Shown: in pieces, positions 54,300-64,000 of the stretch
Layout of the letters: each line of letters begins with the position of its first letter
Numbering within the stretch: the stretch's first letter is position 1
Source: Hydra vulgaris
Taxonomy: Eukaryota > Cnidaria > Hydrozoa > Anthoathecata > Hydridae
NCBI RefSeq assembly: GCF_038396675.1
Contig: NC_088934.1
Span: 32,882,001-32,946,000, forward strand
Direction: 5' to 3'
DNA length: 64,000 nucleotides
Notes under the pieces: model-generated
The model's input: the letters and a program-made list of their open reading frames with translations, nothing else
Database searches by the model: none
Told to the model about the DNA's origin: nothing
Position numbers and translations under genes: made by a program

Positions 54300-56416
54300 C
54301 AAAGTCAACTTTTTTTTTTTTTTGACATAGTATATATTGTTTATTTTAATTAGTATATTAATTGTTTATTTTAATTGAGATTAGTAATGCCATAAGAATC
54401 AATTGATGCACATCTATCTAGAGCTATTTACGCAAGTGGGTCACCTATGAGTTTAGTTGATAATAAATACTGGAAAACCTTTTTAAATAACTTACGTCCA
54501 GCTTATCAGCTCCCATCAGTGTATGAAGTGTCAAACACACTTTTAAATAAAGAATTCAATAGAATATCAAGCAATGGTAAAGAATTAATTTTAAAAGCAG
54601 ATTCTGTAGAACTTATGTGTAATGGATGGAGTAATATTAGGTGAGTACTAGCTTTATAAACTTAAACAAAAATACTAATGTATTATTTATGCAAATAATT
54701 TAAAAATCTAAACTTGAAAATTATTTATCAAGTTTGTGTTGACATTGCCTTGATCTTTGCCTATTTTATGGAAATCACTGCCTTCAGGCAAAATTCACAT
54801 AAATGAGGATTTATTTTAAAGAATAAATAATAAATACATTTTTTTTTAAAATTGTTTTTAAATCTCTCGCAACTATTAACTTAGTTCTTCACATTCAAAA
54901 CTTTTTCTAGTTTTATAACTGAACAGTTTGTAGTTTAAGTATTTATATGAAAGTAATAGTTTTCAGGTTCATCAAGTCATTCTGGCGAATAGATAGCAAA
55001 TGAAATATATTAGAAAAAAATAATCCTAAAAAAGTCTTGGAAATAGTAACAGACAATGCAGCACAACATGAAAAGAGCATGGAAACTATTAAAAAACAGC
55101 TATACCCTTCTTAATTGCTATGGATGTATATCTCATGGTCTTAATTTGCTTTTTAATGATTTTAAAAACGTCACAAGCAACAGATATTATAAAGGTAATC
55201 AAAAACTCTCATAATAGGTGCAATGTTTAAAGAAATTCAAAAATCAACAGTTGATTCAAACATTTTATTAAAACTACCGGTAAAGACCAGGTAATTTTTG
55301 TTTTTTTACAACTAATTAAAACACAGTTTTATACATTAATCTATTTTATTTCTAATTTTATATTGTTAAATTAGGATATGTGATTAAAATCTGTTTATCA
55401 ATAGATGCGGTTCCACTGTGGTGTGTCTTGAGAGGATACAGAAAAATAAATAGTCTTTAAAATCTTTGGTCATCTGTGAACAATGTGTATTAAATTCTAC
55501 AACAACAAAAAAATGCTTGTTGTCAGATATTTTTTGGGATAAGGTTAAAGGATTTTTAAAGCTGCTAGCACCAATAACTGATGATATCAAGATAACAGAA
55601 GCCGACAGCCCAATGTTGTCTATAGTTAAAATTTTTTATAATTTAGAAAATAATATTAATCAAAACATAATAGGCAGACCTTTAACAAAAGAAGAGGAAA
55701 TAGAAATGAAAAAACTATTTTCTGAAAGAAAAAAATTTTACTTAACAAAAATTTATATGGCTCCTAATCTACTTGACCCAAAATATCAAGGAAGATATTT
55801 AAATGGGGAACAAAAGAATAAATTATTTGTAACTTTAGTTCATTTTTATTAATTACACCATTTATGCAATATCTAAATTTTTTTAACAGATTGATGCATG
55901 TGAAGTAATATATTCAATTGCTGTAAACTCACCTAATACCAACAATGTTGGTCCAACACAGATATTTTGATGGCTGATCTAGCAAATTACCAATGTAAAG
56001 AAGGAGTTTTTTGAAAAATTTTTATATGGACAGCTATTAACCTAATGTTTGGTCCAAAATGGTGGAAGCAATTATGTTCATCTACTGAATTATCAAAAGT
56101 AGCATCAAAAGTTCTTCAGCTTCCTGCTGCAAGTGCTGCATGCGAAAGAAGTTTTAGCAGTTATGCAAATATTCACACTGCCAAAAGAAACAAATTAAAA
56201 AATGAAAGAGCAGCAAAATTAGTGTTTGTATCGCAAAATTTAAAACTTGAAGCAATGGATATGTGTGCAACACAACAACCAATCTTGCATAAAAAACCAA
56301 TAAATGTTTCAGATAAAGAGTCACCTGAACAAGAATTTGAGTCATTTGACCCAGAATCAGAGTTTTCTAGTCAAAATTCTTTTGTAGATGAGTTTTATTT
56401 AAAAAACTTAAAATAA
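53875..56416 (+). pseudogene. hAT transposase (BED finger to dimerisation domain), broken
   Basis: Plus-strand blocks: MERVQCSFCNDVMSKSGTRM with KKCRKFP (BED-type finger, 53875-54020); IDAHLSRAIYASGSPMSLVD and NKYWKTFLNNLRPAYQLPS (54390-54640, ending at GTGAGT); EIVTDNAAQHEKSMETIKKQ then, after a frameshift, CYGCISHGLNLL (55030-55170); SDIFWDKVKGFLKLLAPITD (55466-55850); and FGPKWWKQLCSSTELSKVAS with LPAASAACERSFSSYANIHT (56045-56416), the C-terminal hAT dimerisation domain. The order is complete, but stops and frameshifts occur and the outer termini were not found. Some gaps may be introns, since exon-like borders are visible. Confidence 0.85.
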
Positions 56417-56419
56417 AAT

Positions 56420-57760
56420 TGTTTCTTATAAATTTTTGGAATTCAAATTTTGAAAAGAACAAATAACTTGTTAACCATTTTACCATCATTTTATCTTTAT
56501 GAGCTCTGTTCACACTTTAATAAAAAAAGATTAACTTTAATATAGTCTAATATAGAATCTAAAATACTCAAACAAAATTTAACATTTTTTTAACATTAAA
56601 AAAAGTTAAAAGTAAATAAACAAAAACACTATAAGGATCTGTAGAAGCCAAAAAAACTCCAAAAAACTCCAAAAAACAAAAAACAAAACAAAAAAACACG
56701 ATAGCAAAAAACAATAGCTGCACCAGCTTTATTACTTAAAAAATAGCTTTTCAGTAAAATGTATAAAAAAAAGCTTTTTATATGAATATATTGGGATGAA
56801 AAATAGCTTTTGATATAGAAAATATTGAATGAAAATATGAAAAATTGGTATTAATATATCTCAATGTCTAATGAAGTGTTGATTTGTAAGATGGTTTTTT
56901 TCTTTATTTTCTGTAACTTTTAATGACAAAACTACGTAAATTACCTTTCACACGTTTCAGAAAGATTTCGAAACTTTGTTCAATTTTGATCAGAATTTGA
57001 CAAACGCATAAATATATAGTACTTCTTTACTATAATTAAGTTCTGAATCAGAATCTAATTGAAAGTAACTCGGATATTTCAACATTTGATTTCTCTATTT
57101 CTCCAGATACTCGAGAACTTTCTTTTTCAATGCCTTGAAAAAAGCTAATTTTTTAATTATAATGGTAGATATTGGATAAGCATTAAGATTTACTCATAGC
57201 TTGAATAGTTATACACCAACATCTCTCTAAACACTCTCTCTAAACATCTCTCAAAACACTGTCTTTTTTAAAGTATTTAAAGTAAAAACATCTTTCAAGC
57301 ATTTGTTTTAAAGCTGAAAGTTTTAAAAAGGAAATTGTTCTATGGGTTTAAAGCATTCACAATATATTTGATCTATTTAATGTTTATCTTGTAGACACTT
57401 TAATGGTATTTTTTAAACTATGTATCTGAAAACAACCAATTAGATTTTAAACAAGTTACTTATTGAAAAAAACTTGGTTTGTTTTTAAATATAGGTGTTA
57501 CAACTAAATGTCGTTAAGCATTGTTTATATAGCAGCCCGGGGAAATTACACTTTCTACTTTTGTTATTGTTGATAACAAAATTTATTACCTCTGCTACTA
57601 CATCACGAAATAATAAAAAATATTAAAATAAAATGTAAAAACTGGCATCGAAAAACATTATTATTACAATTTTTTTATGTAATAAAATAAAAATGGGGTA
57701 ATTTAAAAGAAAAATCAAAATTTTTTGGTAATGGAAAAAAATAAAAGAATAAAAATTTAG
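56420..57760. other. No gene seen
   Basis: A+T-rich region downstream of the hAT remnant, with poly(A)-rich stretches near 56640-56715. I could not identify the right terminus of the hAT element here. Confidence 0.4.
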
Positions 57761-57763
57761 AAT

Positions 57764-57985
57764 TCAAAAGTTGTTCTCATTTCCTACATTATTGACAACG
57801 GATAGGCCTAATTGTTCGTTATCACTATCTGAAACAATTTCAAGCTGTAAACCACCTGGGCTTGACCTAGCAGGTTTCACAGCCTTTTTCAGTGGTCTCT
57901 TTTTATTGACCTTTGCATTATTTTTCTTCTCAACTTCCTCTGTCTCCATTCCCTTCAAACACTTAAATTTAAAACTTAATTAAAA
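57764..57985 (-). CDS. Possible terminal exon of a minus-strand gene
   Basis: After a possible acceptor (TTTAAATTTAAG on the minus strand) the frame reads CLKGMETEEVEKKNN, KKRPLKKAVKPARSSPGGLQ and LEIVSDSDNEQLGLSVV, ending in a stop at 57764. The composition (Lys-rich, acidic Ser motif SDSD, normal codon mixture) differs from the surrounding A+T-rich noise. I cannot identify the protein, an upstream exon or a clear polyadenylation signal. It could be a nuclear-protein tail or a transposon fragment. Confidence 0.35.
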
Positions 57986-58621
57986 ACTTTAATTTAAATT
58001 TTTTTTTCAGTTAGTAGAATAAGTAACTAGGTAATAGGTAACTTAGGCAACCTATTTGTATAAATTTTAATTTAAATTAGTAACTAATTTTAATTATTGT
58101 TGGGTGAAATTGCCTCAATTCAATTTTTTCAAATAAGTACATAATAAATAATTTACCTTTAACAGAAAGTAATAAGGATAATATTAAAAAAAAATAAAAA
58201 AAATTAATAACATCTTCTTATTTAAAAAATAAAAGATTTCAAAAAGCTCGACCATAGAGTGTGGATTTTCCTAAACACACAGGATATATATTATCTAAAT
58301 TATGAATGCAAAAAGGCATTATACCTAATGTGAGTGGATTTACTTTTATTAAATTGGATAAATTTATTTGAAATAACTAAGAAAGTTTTCTGATCGTCTA
58401 AAAGATGTTTAAGAAGAGTTTAAAAAATAACTTGTAGTTTTTAAGTAGTTCTTTAACATGTTTGTTGATAGCTTCAGGTAATGATGGCTTCATATAAGAT
58501 TGAATTGTTTGCATACAGTGTAATTTAGAGCTTTCAGACCATCAACAGGTTGTAAATAAATACAATTTTAAAAAAAAATTGTTTTCAAGTAACTAAAGTA
58601 ATCTTATTTTTTAAACAATTT

Positions 58622-58648
58622 AAAAAAGGGTGTGGAACACCCTTTTTT
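58622..58648. repeat. Short fold-back, 12-bp arms
   Basis: AAAAAAGGGTGT at 58622-58633 is inverted at 58637-58648 around GGA. A direct copy of the arm follows at about 58657-58668. Confidence 0.7.
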
Positions 58649-58937
58649 ACTTATTGAAAAAAGGGTGTGAAATCAGTTTTGAGAAAGTATTTAATGGGCG
58701 TTTTCTTTGTTCGGATAAATTCTTAACTATTGTTAAAAATTTTCAAATTATCATCAAACAGGTTTACATAAACTTTTTTTTTAATTTGAATAAAAACTCA
58801 ATTTTTAATTATAAAATAAAGATTCTTTACAAAATGATGCAATTATTTTTTTGACATTTTTTAAACTTTATAACAATATACAACCACTATTTTCACACTT
58901 TGTAAATCTACTTCATATAGAGGAGTTAAATTTGAAC

Positions 58938-59030
58938 CAGTGTTTTTAAAAGAGCGGATTTGCTCAAAATATTTTGAGCAAATTCGCCGTTCAAATACGC
59001 TCAAAAAATCAGACCTTCAAAAAAACACTG
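58938..59030. mobile_element. 93-bp miniature inverted element
   Basis: Ends CAGTGTTTTTAAA and (inverted) CAGTGTTTTTTTG, with an inner palindrome GCTCAAAATATTTTGAGC. The CAGTG start is hAT-like. Flanking 8-mers ATTTGAAC and ATTCACAT are only partly alike, so the target duplication is unproven. Confidence 0.55.
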
Positions 59031-59105
59031 ATTCACATAATGGCAGTTTTTAAATCATATTTTAAAGTAAAACGAGCAAACACGCATCTCTAAAAGAGTA
59101 GGATG

Positions 59106-59151
59106 TGAAGTTGTGCTAGAGTAAAACACTAGCAAAACTTCACATTTCTAT
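59106..59151. repeat. Imperfect fold-back hairpin
   Basis: ATGTGAAGTTGTGCTAG pairs with CTAGCAAAACTTCACAT across a short loop, with one or two mismatches. Confidence 0.65.
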
Positions 59152-59168
59152 AACATGCCAAGCAGCAT

Positions 59169-59366
59169 TTTTTTTTTTTTTTCAATTTTTATTTTAGGTG
59201 CCCCAAGAAGTCCTAACGGTCTTGTCACAGAGTACCGCGGAAGTGCATTTAACCAGGAAGTTCACGCCTCCTTCCTTACCGTGACGCGAAAATTTGTCCA
59301 GAGCTCGTTTCGAACCTGGATCTCCTGCTTATAAAGCAAGCGCTCTAACCACTGCGCCACGGCCGC
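59169..59366 (-). repeat. tRNA-derived SINE, family A, best copy
   Basis: The minus strand starts GCGGCCGTGGCGCAGTGGTT (A box TGGCGCAGTGG), then GCTTTATAAGC in anticodon-arm position, B box GGTTCGAAACG, the body (GGAGGCGTGAACTTCCTGG, TAGGACTTCTTGGGGCACC) and a poly(A) tail (poly-T 59169-59182 on plus). It serves as reference for the three other copies. Confidence 0.92.
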
Positions 59367-59739
59367 ACATTTGGCCCTCAAAAATCTTTTTTGAACAAAA
59401 AACGTTTAAAAAACTTCTTTTTTTTGGAGCCAAAATTAAGTATGTTCATGTTTTGGTTAAATTAGAATATTTTGCAATTGTAGAATGGCAAAAAAATACC
59501 ACCAAATGTTTCGGTAATTTTAAAATGTTTTGCAATTGTAGCATGGCAAAAAAATACCACAACAAGCTCATCTCTTTCCTCTCTGTCCAAACATGAGGGC
59601 AACGAGGCAATAAAATAGTTTAATAAAATACTGCTTTATACCTACTATATATGTGATGTCAAAATACAGCCACAAAATACAGACACAAAACGCAACCACA
59701 AAAAACAGCCATGAATGCAAATGCAAACTTTGTGATCTT

Positions 59740-60310
59740 ATTTAGTAAACAAAAAGCGTTGTCAGACTTTTCTTCTGTATCCTCGGCTGTTAAAAATAAA
59801 GCTGCATGAATCCCATCAAAATTAAACTTTTTGAAGCATCAGACCTAAATGAGCATTGTGTTATCAGATGTAAAGAATCAAGTGTAGCATGCTACCTTTC
59901 ATTAAATCTGTGCGTAGAAGCTACAAAGGATAAATAAAAACTTTGCAGAATTCTAAATAGCTGATAGAATTAATTCAATCACTAACACTGCACCAACTTA
60001 ATAAACTCAATGAACGTCCGCTCTTTCAAACGTGGTTGTAATTCAAAATATTTACCAGATATATTGCTTGCATTATCGCATGCAAATCCACAAAAATATG
60101 ATATATCAATATAATATTTTTTTCAAGTAAATCTAAAATGTCAGAGAATTTATCTTTGTCGCTTATAATTTGAAGAAAATAAAAAAATCGTTCATATACA
60201 TTTAAACAATAACAGAATATTACACATAGTTTATCGATGTGAGAAATATCAAGATTAGATTCTGCAATAATTCCCCAGTATTTTGCTTTTTTTATTTAGT
60301 AAACGCGGCC
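59740..60310 (-). pseudogene. hAT transposase fragment (DUF4371 type)
   Basis: On the minus strand from about 60300: KYWGIIAESNLDISHIDKLC, then YERFFYFLQIISDKDKFSDI, then (another frame) FCGFACDNASNISGKYFELQ and PRLKERTFIEF, and finally NFDGIHAALFLTAEDTEEK near 59840-59760. The 'DSTPDISHVDQ'-like and 'YDNASNMSGKY'-like segments are typical of TTF-type hAT transposases with DUF4371. Frame changes show it is a dead fragment, and neither end of the element was found. Confidence 0.8.
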
Positions 60311-60506
60311 AACATAATATCAATTAGATCCTTACAAATGACCTTAGACAAATTAAGTTCATTCCTTTTGTCTTTAATTGGATAGGTGATCATGTTTTGT
60401 GTTAAAACCGATCAACTTGAATCAACAGTTCTAACACGCCTAAGTAATTTATATTATTTGATGATCTCATGACTTTTATATATAAACCATAACTGTTATA
60501 TAACCA

Positions 60507-60572
60507 TAACAGACTATATAGTATGTGTTTTAGAAACTGAGTTTCAAAGACACATACATATATAGTCTGTTA
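60507..60572. repeat. Imperfect fold-back, about 22-bp arms
   Basis: TAACAGACTATATAGTATGT at the left pairs with ACATACATATATAGTCTGTTA-like sequence at the right (2-base insertion) around a 21-nt loop. Confidence 0.7.
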
Positions 60573-60599
60573 GTTTGGTTTTAATCAAACGGTCAACCA

Positions 60600-61530
60600 G
60601 TTTAATTTAAAAAAAAGTTTTAACATTTTATGTTTCTGATAAACATGACTCGGGTTTTACTTGTTTTTGTAACTTCTATTGCGTCCGGATTTTGAGGATT
60701 GTAAGCGTTAAAATGTAAAATTTAACTTATTTAATTTAAAAGTTTAAAGTTTTTTGCTTATTTAAAACCTAAAATAATAAAACAATAATCCCCTAAACGA
60801 ATTTAAAGACTATGGCATAAAGCGACCAAATATTTTGTTCACAAGAAATTATAAAAGTGTCTTTTTATATCTTTATTTTGTTGAGAAGTCGGAAAATTAA
60901 CCCAAGTTTTTTCTTTCCCTGCGGAATATTACAATGATTTTAGTTTAAATACGGTAAATTTTAAGTCGGGGAAAGTTTTACTAGCATAGAAAGTTTTTTA
61001 ACTTAATTTTTTTAATTTTTAATTTAATTTTTTTAAATAAAGTGAGAAATTATTTAAAACCTTTTCATTACAGAAATTATTTAAAACCTTTTCATTACCA
61101 TAACAGCGGTGTTTTGAATATTTTATTATAAAATAATTACAAATAATATGTTTCGCAGCAACAAGAACGTTATTCCATAAAAAATGAAAACATGCTTTTT
61201 AGGGTTGTCCGTTATACTTTTTTTCAAAATTTAGAAACTAAATAAAAATTATTTATTTAAATTTCTGTATACTAAAAGCAGTTATAAAATTTTAATTGTT
61301 TTTCAAGTTACACTTTAACTTTATACGTATAAGTATGAAACTTTAATATGAGCGTCAATCAAAGTGGGTAAGTAATATTTCCTTTAAGTAACTTTTTTAT
61401 TAGGTTTATTATTTGGTTATTTATATTACATTACATAAAATAATACAACATAATACCATGCGCTGATGTGATTGTTAAAAATGATGAGAACCGAATAAAA
61501 ATTATTAAACATATTTTTTGAATGTTAATT
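60600..61530. other. No gene seen
   Basis: A+T-rich. A 27-bp direct repeat (AAATTATTTAAAACCTTTTC) occurs twice at about 61048 and 61075. No coding or RNA feature recognised. Confidence 0.4.
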
Positions 61531-61746
61531 CAGCTCCTAAAGACGAGAAAGCCACTACAGACGAGGAAGCCACTTAATTGTGGTATAATCCTCTCTCAAC
61601 TCTGTAACTCCGAAACACAAAGCTTGACGAAAAAGGCCGCTGCGCGGAGAAACAAGTTGAGCGCGGTACTACAAGGCACGTTGTGGTGATCGAACTCGGA
61701 ACTTCTCGCTCGTGAAGCGAGCGCTCTGTCACTATACTACTACCGC
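61531..61746 (-). repeat. tRNA-derived SINE, family B, second copy
   Basis: The minus strand begins GCGGTAGTAGTATAGTGACA, with GAGCGCTCGCTTCACGAGCG (anticodon arm region) and B box GTTCCGAGTTCGATCAC. The body matches 28891-29126 (AACTCCGAAACAC, GGAGAAACAAGTTGAGCG). A hAT element is inserted at its 5' end. Confidence 0.88.
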
Positions 61747-61754
61747 ATTAAACA

Positions 61755-62695
61755 TAGTGAACGGAAACTTTCGGCTTCGGCCGAAACCGAAACCGAAATT
61801 TCTGCTTCAACAATTTTTTACTTTTCCTGTTTCGGCCGAAATTTCGGTTCAAACCGCAACCGAAATGAACCGAAACTTTTATAAGATTTTTTTTAAGTTT
61901 TAATTTAGAGTGGGATCATGACGGTTTCCTAATTGTAATTGTTTGTTAGTAAATTAATTTTTAATTATAACAATTGTAGAAATTTTAATTGAAATCACGT
62001 TACATAATAGTTTTAAGTTACTATTCTCAAATCATTTTTAAAATAAATTAACATTTAAGTAAAGCAACCCAAACCAATAGTTTCATCAAAAGTTTCTCAG
62101 TGCTAAATTTTACAATGGAAAATAATTAATAAAAAACTGGTTTATGGAATCATTTTACCGTGACAGCTAGTGATTTCAAATACGGAACTTGCAATATCTG
62201 CAATTTGAAACGATCTCTTCGATCGTTCAATCCAAAACTTCAATCACTTAGCGGACTTTCATAACATTACATTTTATCATATTTAAGAAGTCGTTTACTC
62301 TAAACAATCTCCTAACTGAAAAAGCAATATTCAATAATCAAGACATTTTTTCAAATGAAAGAAACAGACTTTTGCCAGAAAACATGAAAAAAAGTATTCG
62401 GCAGAGAAAATACTTCAATTATTACCTTTAATTATTGAAATGTCTCGACATATTATAGTTTTTATCAAACTATGTTTCATGGTGATTGCTTAGATATATG
62501 TAAAATAGTTTTTTTTGCTTTAATTCGGTGTTCATAAAAGGCTCAGGGATTTTAAACATTCTTTCTCAAATTTCGGCTGAAATTTCGGCTTAGGTTTTGG
62601 CCGAAATTTTGGTTTTGGTTTCGGCTACGGCTTCACTGAACCGAAATTTCGGTACTTTCGGTTTCGGCTCAAATTTCGGTTTCATTCGATCACTA
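61755..62695 (+). mobile_element. Non-autonomous hAT with CCGAAA-rich ends
   Basis: Ends TAGTGAACGG and (inverted) TAGTGATCGA; ATTAAACA flanks both sides (61747-61754 and 62696-62703), an 8-bp duplication. The subterminal 100-150 bp at each side consist of degenerate CCGAAA/TTTCGG repeats, which form many local inverted pairs. The interior retains only a BED-finger fragment. Confidence 0.9.
62138..62272 (+). pseudogene. BED zinc-finger fragment of hAT transposase
   Basis: LWNHFTVTASDFKYGTCNIC continues NLKRSLRSFNPKLQSLSGLS to a stop. The aromatic start and CxxC are those of BED fingers; the expected H..H pair is lost after the stop. Downstream frames (ERNRLLPENMKKSIRQRKYF, to about 62420) may be further remains. 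Confidence 0.75.
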
Positions 62696-63079
62696 ATTAA
62701 ACATATTCCTTTACTTTTTACTGAAAAGCTAAGCTGCACCTTACCACAAGCTGCACCTTGCCTTTACAGGTTGTTATCATTTTTTTTCAGTTCTCTCATT
62801 TGCAGTGCAATAGTTCTTAGGCTATTCAGGTTTATATGACACCTCGAAAGTATATTTTTCTAATGTAACTCTGGCATAAAATTTATTGTTGAACAATAAT
62901 TTGAAAAACGTTTTTAAAATTTGATTTAGCTTTTTTGGATATCTAAAGATTTCTTTGATTGGGTAAACTTGTAATAAAACAAGTTATTTAGAAAACAAAA
63001 ATATAATGAAATAGATAACAATAAGAATTGCAAGATCTTTCATTTTATTTTATTTCTCTAAATAACATTTAAAATAATC

Positions 63080-63245
63080 AGACATATTTTCTATGGACAC
63101 ATTTTGACATAATTTTATGTCTGAATTATTTTCTGCTGACTTAACATATGTCAGACATATTTTCTGTCGACATATTTTGACATAACTTTATGTCTAAATT
63201 ATTTTCTACTGATATAAAATATGTCAGACAATTTATGTCTGACAT
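63080..63245. repeat. About 75-bp tandem repeat with TGTCAGACATAT motif
   Basis: Two and a half copies: CAGACATATTTTCTRTSGACA, then TTTTGACATAAYTTTATGTC and AATTATTTTCTRCTGA. The unit contains internal ATGTC/GACAT inverted pairs. Confidence 0.8.
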
Positions 63246-63448
63246 ATTTGCTGTTTGATATTCTTGAAGAAAAAATCTAACAAATTTATTGCGCATTTCA
63301 GCTTAATTTAAAGAGTAAAGTGAAAATAGTCTAACAAATTTGTTGCTTTTTTGCTTCATTAAACTTTTATTTTAATCCCTATAAGCAAACATCAGTTGTT
63401 TCATAAAGGTCTTTCTCTACCCTTTTTAGCGATGTATCGCTTGATAGT

Positions 63449-63490
63449 ATTGACTAATATTAACTAGTATTGACTAATATTAACTAGTAT
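63449..63490. repeat. Short tandem repeat, 22-bp unit
   Basis: GTATTGACTAATATTAACTA occurs twice in full with a third partial start. Confidence 0.8.
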
Positions 63491-63499
63491 TACTTGTAA

Positions 63500-63870
63500 A
63501 TGTAACTTACTTTTAATGGTAAGTTATGTAAAGTAAACTACTTTAAAAAGTAATTTTGGTTATAATTACGTAAAAAAAATTACATCGAAATGTAATTTAC
63601 TTTTTAAATGTAAAAAATTTTTTTAATGAAATAAACTTACGTAAATATAATATTTAAAAGACATAACACTTACTTTACAAAGTAAAATAAAACTACACCG
63701 TAACAACAAATTTTATTTTACGTGTAAAAGTAAGTAATTAGCAAAAACAGCTTACACAAAAGTAATTTGAAAAAATTGTTATTTACTTTTACAAATAAAA
63801 GTAAATTTTTTCTTTGAAATTTTATACTTTGCTTGGTAAGTAAGTGAAAAGTAAGTTATATTATTTACTT
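63500..63870. repeat. Interspersed GTAA(A/G)TTACTTTT motifs
   Basis: Dense direct and inverted variants of AAGTAAATTACTTTT/TAACTTACTTTTAA through about 370 bp, with no clear unit length. It may be a decayed foldback element or low-complexity DNA. Confidence 0.5.
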
Positions 63871-64000
63871 TCTCGAAGAACAGTCATTTCATGTTGATTT
63901 AACATAAATTTTGAGATAGGTAGCGTATTCAAATCTATTGCCCGTTTTTTTTCACGTATATCGAAAAGGGTAGTTCTATTATAATTAGGGGCAAATATAG

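Noticed and set aside
58944-59020. Possible small structured RNA
   Set aside because: The pairing is explained by the inverted ends of a miniature element starting CAGTG.
59294-59596. 100-codon plus-strand frame
   Set aside because: It starts inside the SINE head in antisense and continues into a short direct repeat with no coding signal.
63080-63860. Possible CRISPR-like repeat array
   Set aside because: Repeats are degenerate tandem copies without unique spacers, and the sequence is eukaryotic.

Overview
The window is eukaryotic, very A+T-rich, and consists mostly of transposable elements and their remains around one clearly recognisable host gene and one unrecognised intron-rich gene. 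Introns with GT..AG borders, long (TA)n arrays, tRNA-derived SINEs and a mix of hAT, Tc1/mariner, P, PIF/Harbinger and Mutator-like elements suggest a cnidarian, most likely Hydra or a close relative. The organism call is inference from composition and recalled family resemblance, not from a search.

Layout. 1-4,000: A+T-rich DNA, a 33-bp tandem repeat and a dead mariner element with intact ends. 4,030-17,673 (+): the 3' ten exons of acinus (ACIN1), with RRM, RNPS1/SAP18-binding motif and RS-like tail. Its introns hold a mariner-type MITE, a 3-kb hAT-like element carrying a long (TA)n array, a degenerate Tc1, a (CA)n array, a SINE and a transposon-protein fragment. 18,400-22,960: two MITEs and a P element with both termini and an 8-bp target duplication. 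23,027: tRNA-Leu(UAA).

23,790-30,410 (+): a multi-exon gene of unknown function. It begins with a short cysteine-pair module and ends with a PHD-like finger; one intron contains a complete 2.9-kb DNA transposon. 30,600-35,950: tandem repeats, a SINE, possible exon fragments, a broken PIF/Harbinger element and a U6 snRNA pseudogene. 36,140-48,430: a transposon cluster with three Mutator-like pseudogenes, a 4.1-kb element with GGGCCATC ends, a TTAA-flanked MITE and a dead Tc1/mariner. 48,750-52,500: LINE 3' fragments, a second tRNA-Leu(UAA) and a tRNA-like remnant. 53,430-56,420: a broken hAT with BED finger and dimerisation domain. 57,700-64,000: one possible minus-strand terminal exon, SINEs, another hAT fragment, a non-autonomous hAT with CCGAAA-rich ends, and tandem repeats.

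Only acinus, the two tRNAs and probably the 23.8-30.4 kb gene look like functional host genes. Every transposase I followed is interrupted. The most unusual recurrent signal is a set of near-perfect inverted duplications with loops of 1-4 nt. In the P element the structure looks as if both ends of a break were copied back on themselves and then joined.
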